This document shows positions 1 to 9,242 of a DNA stretch of 64,000 bases, piece by piece. The position numbers were made by a program, and so were the translations under genes. The stretch is from an uncultured Acidobacteriaceae bacterium. GTDB taxonomy: Bacteria; Acidobacteriota; Terriglobia; Terriglobales; Acidobacteriaceae. Under the pieces are notes generated by a model, which made no database searches, was not told where the DNA came from, and worked only from the letters and a program-made list of their open reading frames with translations. Within the stretch, counting starts at the first letter, position 1. Every line of letters starts with the position of its first letter. The stretch is taken from positions 62,001 through 126,000 of the forward strand of contig CAIWFH010000151.1 in NCBI GenBank assembly GCA_903911925.1. Direction: 5' to 3'.

Positions 1-407
1 CGTCCCCAGCGGTTCTTCAGCATGGGACGGAGCACGGCCTGGGTCAGCAGGAACGCGCCGGTAAGATTGGTGGCCAGCACATCGTCCCAGTCGGCGCGCT
101 TCATGGCCATCATTAGTCCGTCGCGGGTGATGCCGGCGTTGTTCACCAGAATCTCCACCTTGCCGAAGCGCTCAAGGACGGCCTTGGCGCCGGCCTTGAT
201 GGATTCCTCGCTGGCCACGTCGAGCGCAAACGCCGCGGCCTGCCCGCCTGTGGCCTCAATCTCCGCGGCGACCTCGGCCAGCTTGGCCTCGTTTCTGGCC
301 GCCAAAGCCACCGTGGCTCCGGCGCGCGCCAGTTCAAGCGCGCAAGCGCGGCCAATCCCCTGCGATGCTCCGGTTACCAGCGCAATCCTTCCCTGCAAAC
401 TCGCCAT
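1..407 (-). CDS. fabG: 3-oxoacyl-ACP reductase / SDR family oxidoreductase (partial, C-terminus outside window)
   Basis: This is a short-chain dehydrogenase of the FabG type, which reduces 3-oxoacyl-ACP with NADPH in fatty acid elongation. The reading frame runs off the left edge, so only about 135 N-terminal residues are visible. They contain the Rossmann nucleotide-binding motif TGASQGIGRA at residues 12-21 and the NNAGITRDG motif that typifies FabG. The catalytic Ser-Tyr-Lys part lies beyond the window. The ATG at 407 is the natural start, because it places the glycine motif where the family has it. FabG itself is the best guess, but other SDR reductases share these motifs. Confidence 0.88.
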   Translation of the reverse strand, partial: MASLQGRIALVTGASQGIGRACALELARAGATVALAARNEAKLAEVAAEIEATGGQAAAFALDVASEESIKAGAKAVLERFGKVEILVNNAGITRDGLMMAMKRADWDDVLATNLTGAFLLTQAVLRPMLKNRWG

Positions 408-690
408 ATCTGTCTCGTCAACCTGCGTGCGCTTGAAGCTTGCGCCCTTTCGTCCCTCATTCTATAAGGCCGGGCGCGCGTGCTGGGCGCGGCCACGATA
501 GCTGCTAAGTTCTTTGTTTTGATGGGTAAAAACGGGTTTTTTCGACATAATCCTTTTATTTTCTTGTGGTTGCGGCAAAAGTGGGGGAGGGGGTGGGGTA
601 TTTTGGGTGGTACGAACCGGGGACATACCTGACAGATTGAACCGGGGACATAGGGACTAGGGACAAGAGCGAGGCGGCTGGTTGGGGTTC

Positions 691-740
691 GTGGTATCCC
701 ACCCATTTCACGATGAGGCCGTGAAATGGATGGGGCACCC
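691..740 (+). repeat. Palindromic repeat family A, copy 1
   Basis: It begins GTGGTATCCCA and ends TGGGGCACCC. The stem arms CCCATTTCAC and GTGAAATGG enclose the loop GATGAGGCC. Copy 2 has the same stem and loop. Confidence 0.85.
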
Positions 741-1003
741 GGCAGTGGAGAGTTGGATAGCCTGGAGCATGGCGACCTCTCCGGTTGCTGTCTTCTTATC
801 ACCGCAATTTTGATTGTGCGCCGGAGAGGCATAATTATCTGCAGTGAAAATAGGGCATAAGCCTTGAAGAATGAATGATGTAAAAATTCGCCCTATTTTT
901 ATTTTTTCTGGGTGCGACAGCGCCCCATGCTGGACTGCAATCAAGTTAGGAAAAGTGGGGACTGAGGGACTGGAGACTAAAACTAGCCGGCTCGTCGGGG
1001 TTC

Positions 1004-1053
1004 TTGGTCTCCCACCCATTTCACGATGAGGCCGTGAAATGGATGGGGCACCC
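1004..1053 (+). repeat. Palindromic repeat family A, copy 2
   Basis: It has the same stem and loop as copy 1, 313 bases further on. The preceding flank (GGGACTGGAGACTAAAAC, then a GC-rich link) also resembles that of copy 1, so the pair looks like a duplicated composite. Confidence 0.85.
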
Positions 1054-1178
1054 AGCTTGGGAGTTCGGTTTGCAGCAAGTGCCGCGTGAACTTGGGCTTG
1101 GAGGCGCTCCAAGTTCCTGCGGGAGTTGGCAATGGCTAACGGCAACAGGATTGGCTCGGTGCGGTTTGGAGAGATGCT

Positions 1179-1988
1179 TTATCCGAGTGGCGTGGCGGCT
1201 ACGGCTACGGGTCGGGGCGCAAGAGCGGGCTTGACCAGCTTCTCAGGCCAGATGTAGACGGCGAGGCGGCGGGAGTAGTGCAGGACGGGGTCCTGATTGG
1301 GCAGGTGGATGCCGATGGCTTCGGCGAGGTCGTTTTGCTCGATTTCCGCCTCAGCCTCTTCAAGGGGCCAGGGGATATAGTGCAAGTTTGAGCGGGTGGC
1401 CTGGCCGAGGCGATTGCGGGAGAACAGGCAGTGGCGCTCGGTAAAGAAGTACTCCAGCGTGCCGCTGCTGTGCTCGGCCGTTTTGTGGGTGGGCCCGAGA
1501 CCGCGGTAACGCGCTTTGAAGAGCACCGGCCGGGAAGAAAAGCGGCGGCGGCTGTAAAAGCTGAATTCGCGCTCGGACCTTTGCTCAAGCCGCATCTCAG
1601 CCCAGTGGTAGGGCAGGTGGAAGAGGCCGCGCGCCACGGCCACCGCCAGCAGGTGATTGGCGTCGAGCGAGAAGAAGTAGACGCCGGGGGTTCCGGTATC
1701 TTCGTCGCGAACGTAGGTGCGCAGGTTAAGGTCAGGGAAGCTGCGGGCGCCGGGGATGGCGGGTATGCCGTTGATCTTGATGCGGTCAAGCCAGAAAGGC
1801 ACCACGCCCAGCCAGGCCGAGCCCTGAAAGGTATCTGCCTGCAAGCCTTCGGGCAAAAGGGCGGAAATTTGCTGCGCCGGCACCGGCCAATGGGCAAACA
1901 ACAAATCGTTCCAGCGCTGGGTCATCAGCCATCGGCCCGAGGGCAACGGCCGGGGCCTGTGGGATGTCCGAAACAGATACTCCTGCAT
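1179..1988 (-). CDS. DUF2071 family protein (YqjF-like)
   Basis: This 269-residue protein matches the DUF2071/YqjF family, whose biochemical role is not established. Family landmarks include MTQRWNDLLFAHWPV near residues 22-36, the central WLGVVPF and LNLRTYV segments, and GVYFFSLDA. There is no signal peptide or membrane segment, so it is probably cytosolic. It is transcribed away from the ThyX-like gene, and the two share a divergent upstream region of about 65 bases. The ATG at 1988 was taken as the start; the ATG of MTQRW about 20 codons later is an alternative. The length is typical for the family. Confidence 0.85.
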   Translation of the reverse strand: MQEYLFRTSHRPRPLPSGRWLMTQRWNDLLFAHWPVPAQQISALLPEGLQADTFQGSAWLGVVPFWLDRIKINGIPAIPGARSFPDLNLRTYVRDEDTGTPGVYFFSLDANHLLAVAVARGLFHLPYHWAEMRLEQRSEREFSFYSRRRFSSRPVLFKARYRGLGPTHKTAEHSSGTLEYFFTERHCLFSRNRLGQATRSNLHYIPWPLEEAEAEIEQNDLAEAIGIHLPNQDPVLHYSRRLAVYIWPEKLVKPALAPRPVAVAATPLG

Positions 1989-2053
1989 TATGGGCCGCTC
2001 CTGCCTACCCGACTAATCCGACTGCAAGGGCCTTTAGAAAAGGAATACCAGAG

Positions 2054-3697
2054 ATGCACAGCCAATTCCACACCTTAATGCCGTATTCTGGTCGCGAGTC
2101 CACACCTATGTCCAGCGAAACTTTTCTCCCTGTCGGCGCACGTAACCAAACCGAGGTCTTCGCCGTGCACGGCGCCGACCCTGAGGTACTGGCCTATGCC
2201 ATGGCCAAGTACTCCCGCTCTGCCCTTTCGATGCGCGAATCTCTGGCTGAGATCAGCGCGCAGAAGGCCGAGCAGTTCCTTTCTACATTTTATTTTGCGT
2301 ATGGGCATCGCTCGATTGCCGACCTGGCTCACGCGGCCATGGCCGTGGAGCGACTGAGCCTGCTGGCGGCCATTGTGCTGGTTGACGAGCAAAGGTGGGA
2401 CGGGCAGGAGCGGTCAACGCGGTACCAGAATTTTCTCAAGTCCGGCTGGTATTTTCCGGATTTCGGTGCCGACCAGGCCTCAGCGCACCTGTATGCGGAG
2501 ACCGTGGAGAATTTGTTTGCCACTTACCAGCGGACCACCGCAGCCGTGCACGAGGCGCTGCTGCGGCGCATCGGGTGCCCGGCGGAGATGAAGCCAGAGG
2601 CCTACCAGCGCACCCTGAAGGCGCGGGCCTTCGACGTGGCGCGTTACCTGCTGCCGCTGGCCACGAATACTTCACTGGGGCAGATTGTGAATGCGCGCAC
2701 GCTGGAGACGCAGGTGTCGCGACTGCTCTCGCACCCGGCGGCAGAAGTGCGGGACCTGGGGGTGAAACTGCGCGACGCCGCCACCGGCGCCGCATGGAAC
2801 CTGAACGGCAAGGCCGGCGCGGAGTTGGTGGAGAAGATTGCCGCTGCCGATGCGACACTGGCGGGCGAAGCTGAAAGGCTGTTAACCCGCGAGGTCCGCA
2901 CCGCGCCCACGCTGGTGAAATACGCAGAGCCGAACCAATACCTGATGCAGACGCGCGCCGAGTTGGAGTGCGCCGCCGCCGAGTTGCTTGACGGGATGGC
3001 TCCCGCGGCGGCTCCGCTGGTGGACCTGGTGGAGCAGACCGAAACGCTGGAAGTGGAACTAGCGGCGACGCTGATTTATTGGGCCAGCCAGCATCCTTAC
3101 CGGCAGGTGCGCGATGTGGTTGCGGGGCTTTCGGGCTCCCGTATTTCAGAGATTATTGAGTTGGGCCTGCGCCACCGGGGACGCTTCGACGAGGCGCTGC
3201 GCGTGTTCCACGCCGGGGCCGGGCTGCGGTTTGACATTCTGATGGACATTGGCGGGTTCCGCGACATGCATCGCCACCGCCGGGTTACGCAGATCAAGCA
3301 GGGGTTCACGGCGGCGCACGGCTATGAGACTCCCACGAACGGCGACCTGGCCCCCGACATTAACTTGTTGGCCGAGGCCGGAGTGCTGGCCGATTACCAA
3401 TCGGCGATTGAAGCAGCGCACGCTGCAAGTGCGCGCATCGCCGCGGGGACGGCGCCTGAGGCCGCTACCTCAAGTCTTTATCTATTGCCGTTGGCCACGC
3501 GGGTGCGATGCCTCTTCAAGATGGACTTTGCCGAGGCGCAGTACATCAGCGAACTGCGCAGCGGGCCCGCGGGACACTTCAGCTATCGCCGCGTTGCGTG
3601 GGAGATGTACCTGGCGCTCGAACGTCAGCATCCGACACTGGCGAAGCACATCCGCGTTACGGATTTCACGGAGCCGATTGACCTGCTGAAGCGGTAA
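2054..3697 (+). CDS. Double-length ThyX-like (FAD-dependent thymidylate synthase family) protein
   Basis: Two ThyX-like halves are joined in one chain of about 547 residues, whereas classical ThyX has about 220-250. The first half carries GHRSIADLAH and QERSTRY, matching the family's GHxSxxEH and NExSxRY elements, but its RHR position reads RWDG. The second half carries FRDMHRHRRVTQ, where the RHR motif is intact. ThyX makes dTMP from dUMP using FAD and methylenetetrahydrofolate; whether this form does so is not shown by the sequence. The ATG at 2054 is preceded by AAGGA at a usable distance; the ATG at 2108 (MSSETFLPV) is an equally plausible start. No thyA is seen in the window. Confidence 0.82.
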   Translation: MHSQFHTLMPYSGRESTPMSSETFLPVGARNQTEVFAVHGADPEVLAYAMAKYSRSALSMRESLAEISAQKAEQFLSTFYFAYGHRSIADLAHAAMAVERLSLLAAIVLVDEQRWDGQERSTRYQNFLKSGWYFPDFGADQASAHLYAETVENLFATYQRTTAAVHEALLRRIGCPAEMKPEAYQRTLKARAFDVARYLLPLATNTSLGQIVNARTLETQVSRLLSHPAAEVRDLGVKLRDAATGAAWNLNGKAGAELVEKIAAADATLAGEAERLLTREVRTAPTLVKYAEPNQYLMQTRAELECAAAELLDGMAPAAAPLVDLVEQTETLEVELAATLIYWASQHPYRQVRDVVAGLSGSRISEIIELGLRHRGRFDEALRVFHAGAGLRFDILMDIGGFRDMHRHRRVTQIKQGFTAAHGYETPTNGDLAPDINLLAEAGVLADYQSAIEAAHAASARIAAGTAPEAATSSLYLLPLATRVRCLFKMDFAEAQYISELRSGPAGHFSYRRVAWEMYLALERQHPTLAKHIRVTDFTEPIDLLKR

Positions 3698-3869
3698 GTG
3701 CTTCGCGTGATTTACCGCGATGAGATTGGACGCGCAGGGCAATTTGCGTATACATACTTGCGGCTCAAATCGCTGTCACTCCTTGCTCATAGCGAAACGA
3801 ACAACCGACCTCTGTCGGGCTGCATCCCACATGCCGGGGGAGAGGCATGGGAATGGGGAGATGGAGTCG

Positions 3870-4439
3870 ATGATGAACCTACTTTCGCACCGTCAGTTTC
3901 TTTTGGGCCCTGCGTCCGTCCTGATCAGCGCCCTTGTTGTTACAGGCTGCCAAAAACAGCCGGCTCACCCTGATGAAAAGCCTTCAGTTACAAGTTCGCT
4001 CAGCAGCAATAACCTAAGCGATATAAGCGTATCTCAAGATCGAGACAAGGGTGTGATGACACTCGCGGGAAACGTTGGCTCAGACGACCAGAAGACGCAG
4101 GCGGAGAATCTGGCCAAACAGGCTGCCCCCGACTACACGATTGCCGATGAGATCGGAGTGAGGCCGCTGGGCGCGGAAAGCCAGGCGAAGGCCGTCGCGT
4201 CAAACCTGGACAGCGCAATTGAAGACAATTTCAAGGCCTTCCTGAAAGGAAACAGGAACCTGGACGACCAGAGCATCCACGCCTCAGCAAAGAATGGAAC
4301 GCTGGTGCTGAAGGGGACCGTAAAGACCGCCAAGCAGCGCAAGGAAGCCGAAGCGCTGGCCAAGAAGGTACCTAATGTTCAGCAGGTAGTGAATGAAATA
4401 GAAGTAAAACCATCCAAGCACTCGACGGCTAATTCATAA
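3870..4439 (+). CDS. BON-domain lipoprotein
   Basis: This is a predicted periplasmic or outer-membrane-anchored lipoprotein of 189 residues. A hydrophobic signal ends in the lipobox VVTGC, with Cys27 as the lipidation site. Two BON domains follow, roughly residues 45-100 and 105-180. Each has the alternating pattern V-x-L-x-G-x-V ending in a V-N-E-I-like strand (TLAGNV, LVLKGTV, QQVVNEIEVKP). BON domains are associated with membrane or envelope stress proteins such as OsmY. The start was chosen because GGGGAG lies 9 bases upstream; the ATG at 3861 is an alternative. The last residues are a short polar tail. Confidence 0.85.
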   Translation: MMNLLSHRQFLLGPASVLISALVVTGCQKQPAHPDEKPSVTSSLSSNNLSDISVSQDRDKGVMTLAGNVGSDDQKTQAENLAKQAAPDYTIADEIGVRPLGAESQAKAVASNLDSAIEDNFKAFLKGNRNLDDQSIHASAKNGTLVLKGTVKTAKQRKEAEALAKKVPNVQQVVNEIEVKPSKHSTANS

Positions 4440-4619
4440 GCCTTTTCGCGTCGAAACGGCTTTCTGACTTGCAGCCCAGGCCATCCGCGCAGGAGCCCTG
4501 GGCAGCAACCTGTGCGAGCGGGCCAGACTGAGTGGGGTAACGCTTCCACTCTGAAGCGGCGATTGCCGCGCCATCCTCGATATCGTTGCGCTACCATTAA
4601 GAGAACATCGAGGCCGCGC

Positions 4620-4916
4620 ATGTTTGTCGTTGTATGGCAGTTCGAGATAGCCGAAGAGAAAGTTCCCGCGTTTGAAGCCGCTTACGGTCCAGAGGGCGTG
4701 TGGGCGAAGTTGTTTCGTTCTTCGCCCGATTACAGGGGCACGGAACTGCTGCGGGACGCTTACATCCCCGGCAGCTACCTGACGATCGACCGCTGGGCGA
4801 GCGAGGATGCCTTTCGCGCCTTCAGAAAGAACCACGATGCCGAGTACGAATCAATTGACCGCGAGTGCGACGCGCTGACCAGCAGGGAGACGCGCATCGG
4901 GGCATACACGGTGTAA
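4620..4916 (+). CDS. Small antibiotic-biosynthesis-monooxygenase-like (dimeric alpha/beta barrel) protein
   Basis: This 98-residue protein begins MFVVVWQFEIAEEKVPAFE and has a later YLTIDRWASEDAFRAFR segment, the arrangement of ABM/ferredoxin-like dimeric alpha-beta barrel proteins. Family members include heme-degrading and quinol-oxidising monooxygenases as well as many of unknown role, so no substrate is assigned. The start at 4620 is chosen because the open frame upstream lacks family character. It stands alone between the BON lipoprotein gene and recA. Confidence 0.72.
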   Translation: MFVVVWQFEIAEEKVPAFEAAYGPEGVWAKLFRSSPDYRGTELLRDAYIPGSYLTIDRWASEDAFRAFRKNHDAEYESIDRECDALTSRETRIGAYTV

Positions 4917-5014
4917 ATGCCGCGCAGGACCAACGAAAAGCAGGAGATAGCAGGGTCGGTACACTTTCTCCGTTTCTTCGCTATTTTCTTCTGTCATTGT
5001 CTTTCCAGCCCTGC

Positions 5015-5020
5015 TACAAT
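5015..5020 (+). promoter_or_regulatory. Candidate -10 box upstream of recA
   Basis: TACAAT preceded by CTGC lies 80 bases before the recA start. No convincing -35 hexamer is visible at 16-18 bases upstream, and no obvious LexA-type palindrome is seen. Confidence 0.3.
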
Positions 5021-5099
5021 CCCTTCGAAATCAAAAACTAAGCCGTGCTGTTGTTTCCTCAGAAGAAACGCAGAACGAGCACTTTAAGGAGCCCTCCCA

Positions 5100-6176
<1,077 letters not shown>

Positions 6177-6201
6177 CACATCAAACGAGCACTCGTCCTG
6201 C

Positions 6202-6232
6202 GAATCCCATGGCCTTCCCGGTCATGGGATTC
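6202..6232 (+). other. 10-bp perfect inverted repeat downstream of recA
   Basis: GAATCCCATG pairs perfectly with CATGGGATTC across an 11-base loop, starting 26 bases after the recA stop. No T-run follows, so it is not a canonical intrinsic terminator. It could protect the mRNA 3' end or act with a termination factor. Confidence 0.4.
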
Positions 6233-6303
6233 TCCGCAAATATGCATCAATTTGACGGGAAACACCCCGGTTTACGCGCTTCTGCACTAAGCTTAAAAAG
6301 CGA

Positions 6304-8388
6304 ATGATAGCGATCTTGCGAGCATCAGCTAAATACCCGCCGCGGTTGTTCTGCCGTTGGATCGCATTCTTCTGCATGTGCGCGGCGGCAGTGGCGGCGC
6401 AGAACCCTGCCACGGCGGGGAGTAAACCCGGCAATGCGCCTGCGGCGACGACCGCCGCCGTGAGTTCGCCAGCGCCAGGCATCCACGGCGTACTGAAGCT
6501 GGATGGCCCATGGCGTTTTCAGGTCGGCGACGATCCCCAATGGACTGATCCCGGTTTCAACGACTCGAGCTGGCAAACGGTGACGCTGGATCAGCCGCTC
6601 ACCTCCCAGGGTGTCGACAGCTATTCAGGGTACGCGTGGTACCGCATCCACATCGACTCGCAGCGTTTCTCCGAATTCTCAAATCCCTCCACTGGAACGC
6701 AGCCTGTGCTGCTAGTCACGCCGGTCTCGCTGGGGCAACTCGCGGTTTACGTGAATGGCGTTTATGTGGGCCACACGCGCGGCATGAGCGAGAGCCCGGT
6801 CATGTACATGTCGCAGCCGCTTGCCGTGCCTGTCTCGGGGTCCGGCCAGACGGTGATTGCGATTCGAAGCTGGGCAGGCCCGGATACGATGATCGGCCGC
6901 GGCCTGCTCGAAAAGGTTGAAGCCGGCACACAGGCCGACACGGACGAGCGGCTGGCCATGGCTGAAGCCCGGCTTTGGGACGAGCATGCCATCTCAGCAA
7001 TCATGGTGACGTTTCTCTTCATTTGCGTGGCGGGACTGGGAGCGGCGCTTTATTGGGCGCAACGCAATCATCCGGAGTACCTGTGGCTGGCGCTTCTTTG
7101 CCTATCAGCCGCTGGCGGGGGAATGGCCGATACGGCTTTCGGCCTGGCGAGGATATCGCTTCCGGTCTACCAGATAATCGGCATATGGACGGGCCGCATC
7201 TTTATGGCCGTCACCCTGGAGTTCATTCTTCGCTTCACGGGCGGAGAGGCGCGCAGAATCGTCCGGGGTGTTCAGGTTGCGGTTCTGCTGCTGCCGCTGA
7301 TTTATTTTGTGCATGTTGACCAGGCGTACCAGGTTCTCTCAGTGAGTGCCGAGATCGTCTTCTGCGGCCTGGTGTGCACGTTGCTTTTCAGGGGCTGGCG
7401 GCGGGGCCGCGGCGAGGCCGGAATCATGCTACTGCCGTTCTTTCTGGCCGCAATCGCCGACTCAGCCGACACATTGCTGCAGTACGCCGCCTACCACCAC
7501 TGGATTCCGGAACGGTTTGGATCGCACCGCTTTCATATTGGACCCATCGAATTCGGCATTGGCACCGTAGCCTATGCGGTCTTCCTGGGCAGTCTGGTTG
7601 CCGTAATTCTTTACCGCTTTATCCGCGTAAGCGAGGTGGAACAGCGCAACGATGCGGAGATTTCAGCAGCACGCAGCGTACAGGCTTTGCTTATTCCCAC
7701 GCAGCTTCCGTCCAATCGAAACTTTGTGCTTGAGAGCGCTTACCTGCCGGTAAACGGGGTGGGCGGCGACTTTTTCCAGGTGCTTCCGCTGAAGGACGAT
7801 TCTTTCCTGATCGTGGTGGGTGACGTGAGCGGCAAGGGACTGCAGGCGGCCATGAATTCCAGCACGCTGGTGGGCGCGCTGCGCAACGAACTCTCTCACG
7901 ACCCGGCGACGGTGCTTGACCACCTCAACCACGTTCTGCTGGGCGCGGTGTCCTCGCCGGGAGCGGTTCCGGATCTGGATACGCCGCCCTGCTTTGCCAC
8001 CTGCCTCTGCGCAAGGATTTATCCCGACGGCACGCTGACGATTGCCAACGCGGGGCACCTGAGCCCGTACCGCGACGGCCGCGAACTGGAACTGCCTCCC
8101 GGCTTGCCGCTGGGAGTTGTGGCCGATTCGGGGTATGAAAAGGCGACCTTCCAATTGAGCCAGGGCGACCGGCTGGTTTTTCTCTCCGACGGCGTGGTGG
8201 AGGCCCGGGACCAGCACGGAGAACTCTTCGGGTTCGAGCGCACCCAGCAAGTGAGCCACGAATCGGCTCGCTATATTGCGCAAACCGCCCGGCATTTCGG
8301 CCAGACGGATGACATTACCGTTGTGTCTCTCTACCTAGCTTCGCGCACCGCTCAGCCCAATAACCAGGGAATCGTGCGCACAAGCTGA
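6304..8388 (+). CDS. 7TM receptor-like PP2C/SpoIIE-type serine/threonine phosphatase
   Basis: This sensor phosphatase of 694 residues has an RsbU-type output domain. A signal-like N-terminus is followed by an extracytoplasmic jelly-roll domain (about residues 60-200, DGPWRFQVGDD through YAWYRIHI). Seven membrane segments follow between about 230 and 440, then a SpoIIE/PP2C domain to the end. Phosphatase metal-site motifs are present: GGDFFQV, GDVSGKGLQAAMNSS, FLSDGVVEARD and GQTDDITVVS. Such proteins usually dephosphorylate an anti-anti-sigma factor in partner-switching pathways. No STAS protein or kinase partner lies nearby, so its target is unknown. It appears to be transcribed alone. Confidence 0.88.
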   Translation: MIAILRASAKYPPRLFCRWIAFFCMCAAAVAAQNPATAGSKPGNAPAATTAAVSSPAPGIHGVLKLDGPWRFQVGDDPQWTDPGFNDSSWQTVTLDQPLTSQGVDSYSGYAWYRIHIDSQRFSEFSNPSTGTQPVLLVTPVSLGQLAVYVNGVYVGHTRGMSESPVMYMSQPLAVPVSGSGQTVIAIRSWAGPDTMIGRGLLEKVEAGTQADTDERLAMAEARLWDEHAISAIMVTFLFICVAGLGAALYWAQRNHPEYLWLALLCLSAAGGGMADTAFGLARISLPVYQIIGIWTGRIFMAVTLEFILRFTGGEARRIVRGVQVAVLLLPLIYFVHVDQAYQVLSVSAEIVFCGLVCTLLFRGWRRGRGEAGIMLLPFFLAAIADSADTLLQYAAYHHWIPERFGSHRFHIGPIEFGIGTVAYAVFLGSLVAVILYRFIRVSEVEQRNDAEISAARSVQALLIPTQLPSNRNFVLESAYLPVNGVGGDFFQVLPLKDDSFLIVVGDVSGKGLQAAMNSSTLVGALRNELSHDPATVLDHLNHVLLGAVSSPGAVPDLDTPPCFATCLCARIYPDGTLTIANAGHLSPYRDGRELELPPGLPLGVVADSGYEKATFQLSQGDRLVFLSDGVVEARDQHGELFGFERTQQVSHESARYIAQTARHFGQTDDITVVSLYLASRTAQPNNQGIVRTS

Positions 8389-8448
8389 AGGATCTGGGCG
8401 ACGGCTCACGGGGCCGCAATGCCGTAGAATCTCATCTGAGCCCATTGA

Positions 8449-8934
8449 ATGCCTGTTAAAGCCCTCTATCCCGGCACCTTCGACCCGCCGACTAACGGTC
8501 ACGTCGATCTCATACAGCGCGGAGCCAAGCTGTTCGGGCACCTGATCGTCGCCGTTCTCAACAATCCGGGCAAGAATCCGTTGTTCTCGGTGCAGGAGCG
8601 GGTAGAGATGCTGCAGGAAGTGACGTCCGGGCTACCTAACGTCTCGGTGGCGACTTTTGACGGCCTGACGGTGGAGTTCGCGCGCCAGCAGGGCGCCGCG
8701 GCCATCTTGCGCGGCATTCGCGCCATCTCGGATTACGAGTACGAGTTCCAGATGGCGCTGATGAACCGGCGGCTGGCTCCCGAAATCGAGACGGTATTCC
8801 TTCAGCCCGCCGGACGCTATTCCTTTATCAGTTCGAGGATGCTGAAGGAAGTTTTCAGTTTTGGCGGCGACGTGACGGGGCTGGTGCCGCCGAACGTGCT
8901 GAAGCGTTTGCGCAGCCGCATTGGCCAGATCTGA
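8449..8934 (+). CDS. coaD: Pantetheine-phosphate adenylyltransferase
   Basis: CoaD transfers AMP from ATP to 4'-phosphopantetheine, the fourth step of coenzyme A synthesis. The nucleotidyltransferase motif YPGTFDPPTNGH is at residues 7-18. The substrate-binding RGIRAISDYEYEFQMALMNR segment is intact, and ISSRMLKEV corresponds to the family's ISSxxVKE element. The length of 161 is standard. A TAGAAT box 18 bases before the ATG suggests a very short leader. Confidence 0.97.
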   Translation: MPVKALYPGTFDPPTNGHVDLIQRGAKLFGHLIVAVLNNPGKNPLFSVQERVEMLQEVTSGLPNVSVATFDGLTVEFARQQGAAAILRGIRAISDYEYEFQMALMNRRLAPEIETVFLQPAGRYSFISSRMLKEVFSFGGDVTGLVPPNVLKRLRSRIGQI

Positions 8935-8970
8935 ACCGCGCACCTGATGAACGGGGCTATTTGAGTTTTG

Positions 8971-9018
8971 TGGGTGCCCACCTATTCGCCAGAAAGACGG
9001 CGAATGGATGGGGCACCC
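8971..9018 (+). repeat. Palindromic repeat family A, copy 3
   Basis: The arms ATTCGCC and GGCGAAT enclose AGAAAGAC. Unlike the others, the left end reads TGGGTGCCCA, so even the flanks are mirror images of TGGGGCACCCA. Confidence 0.8.
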
Positions 9019-9174
9019 AGCTTTTGTGGAATTGGCTTTTCCCAGGGCCGCGCTTCGATTGCCCTGGGCTATTATCCCTGTCTCCCTCCGGGAGGCACTT
9101 GCGGCGTTCATCTGCGGACATATCTCGCCTCTGCGAGTGAAGGTGCTGCCGATGAACGGGGTGGTTGGGGTTTG

Positions 9175-9220
9175 CGGGATTCCATCCATTTCGCTGAAAA
9201 CGCGGAATGGATGGGGCACA
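9175..9220 (+). repeat. Palindromic repeat family A, copy 4
   Basis: CCATCCATTTCGC and GCGGAATGGATGG flank a TGAAAAC loop. The right end is GGGGCACA rather than GGGGCACCC. Confidence 0.75.
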
Positions 9221-9242
9221 GAAGTCTATAGCAAAAACGAAG

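Larger units (their letters stand above)
408..1178. other. Gene-free region with two copies of a composite repeat
   Basis: No credible gene lies in these 770 bases. The stretch holds a direct pair of GAACCGGGGACAT-like strings near 614-650, an AT-rich central part (about 840-920), and two copies of the same composite, each a GGGACTNGGGAC-type purine-rich run followed by a palindrome (691-740 and 1004-1053). The open frames here are fragments reading through the repeats. Confidence 0.6.
8935..9242. other. Intergenic region with two family A repeats
   Basis: No gene is seen. Two palindromes (8971-9018 and 9175-9220) are each preceded by nearly the same flank, GATGAACGGGG, so the repeating unit extends beyond the palindrome. 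Confidence 0.6.

Noticed and set aside
4917..5099. A LexA/SOS operator upstream of recA
   Set aside because: No convincing palindrome of the known LexA types was seen. A genome-wide LexA motif search would decide.
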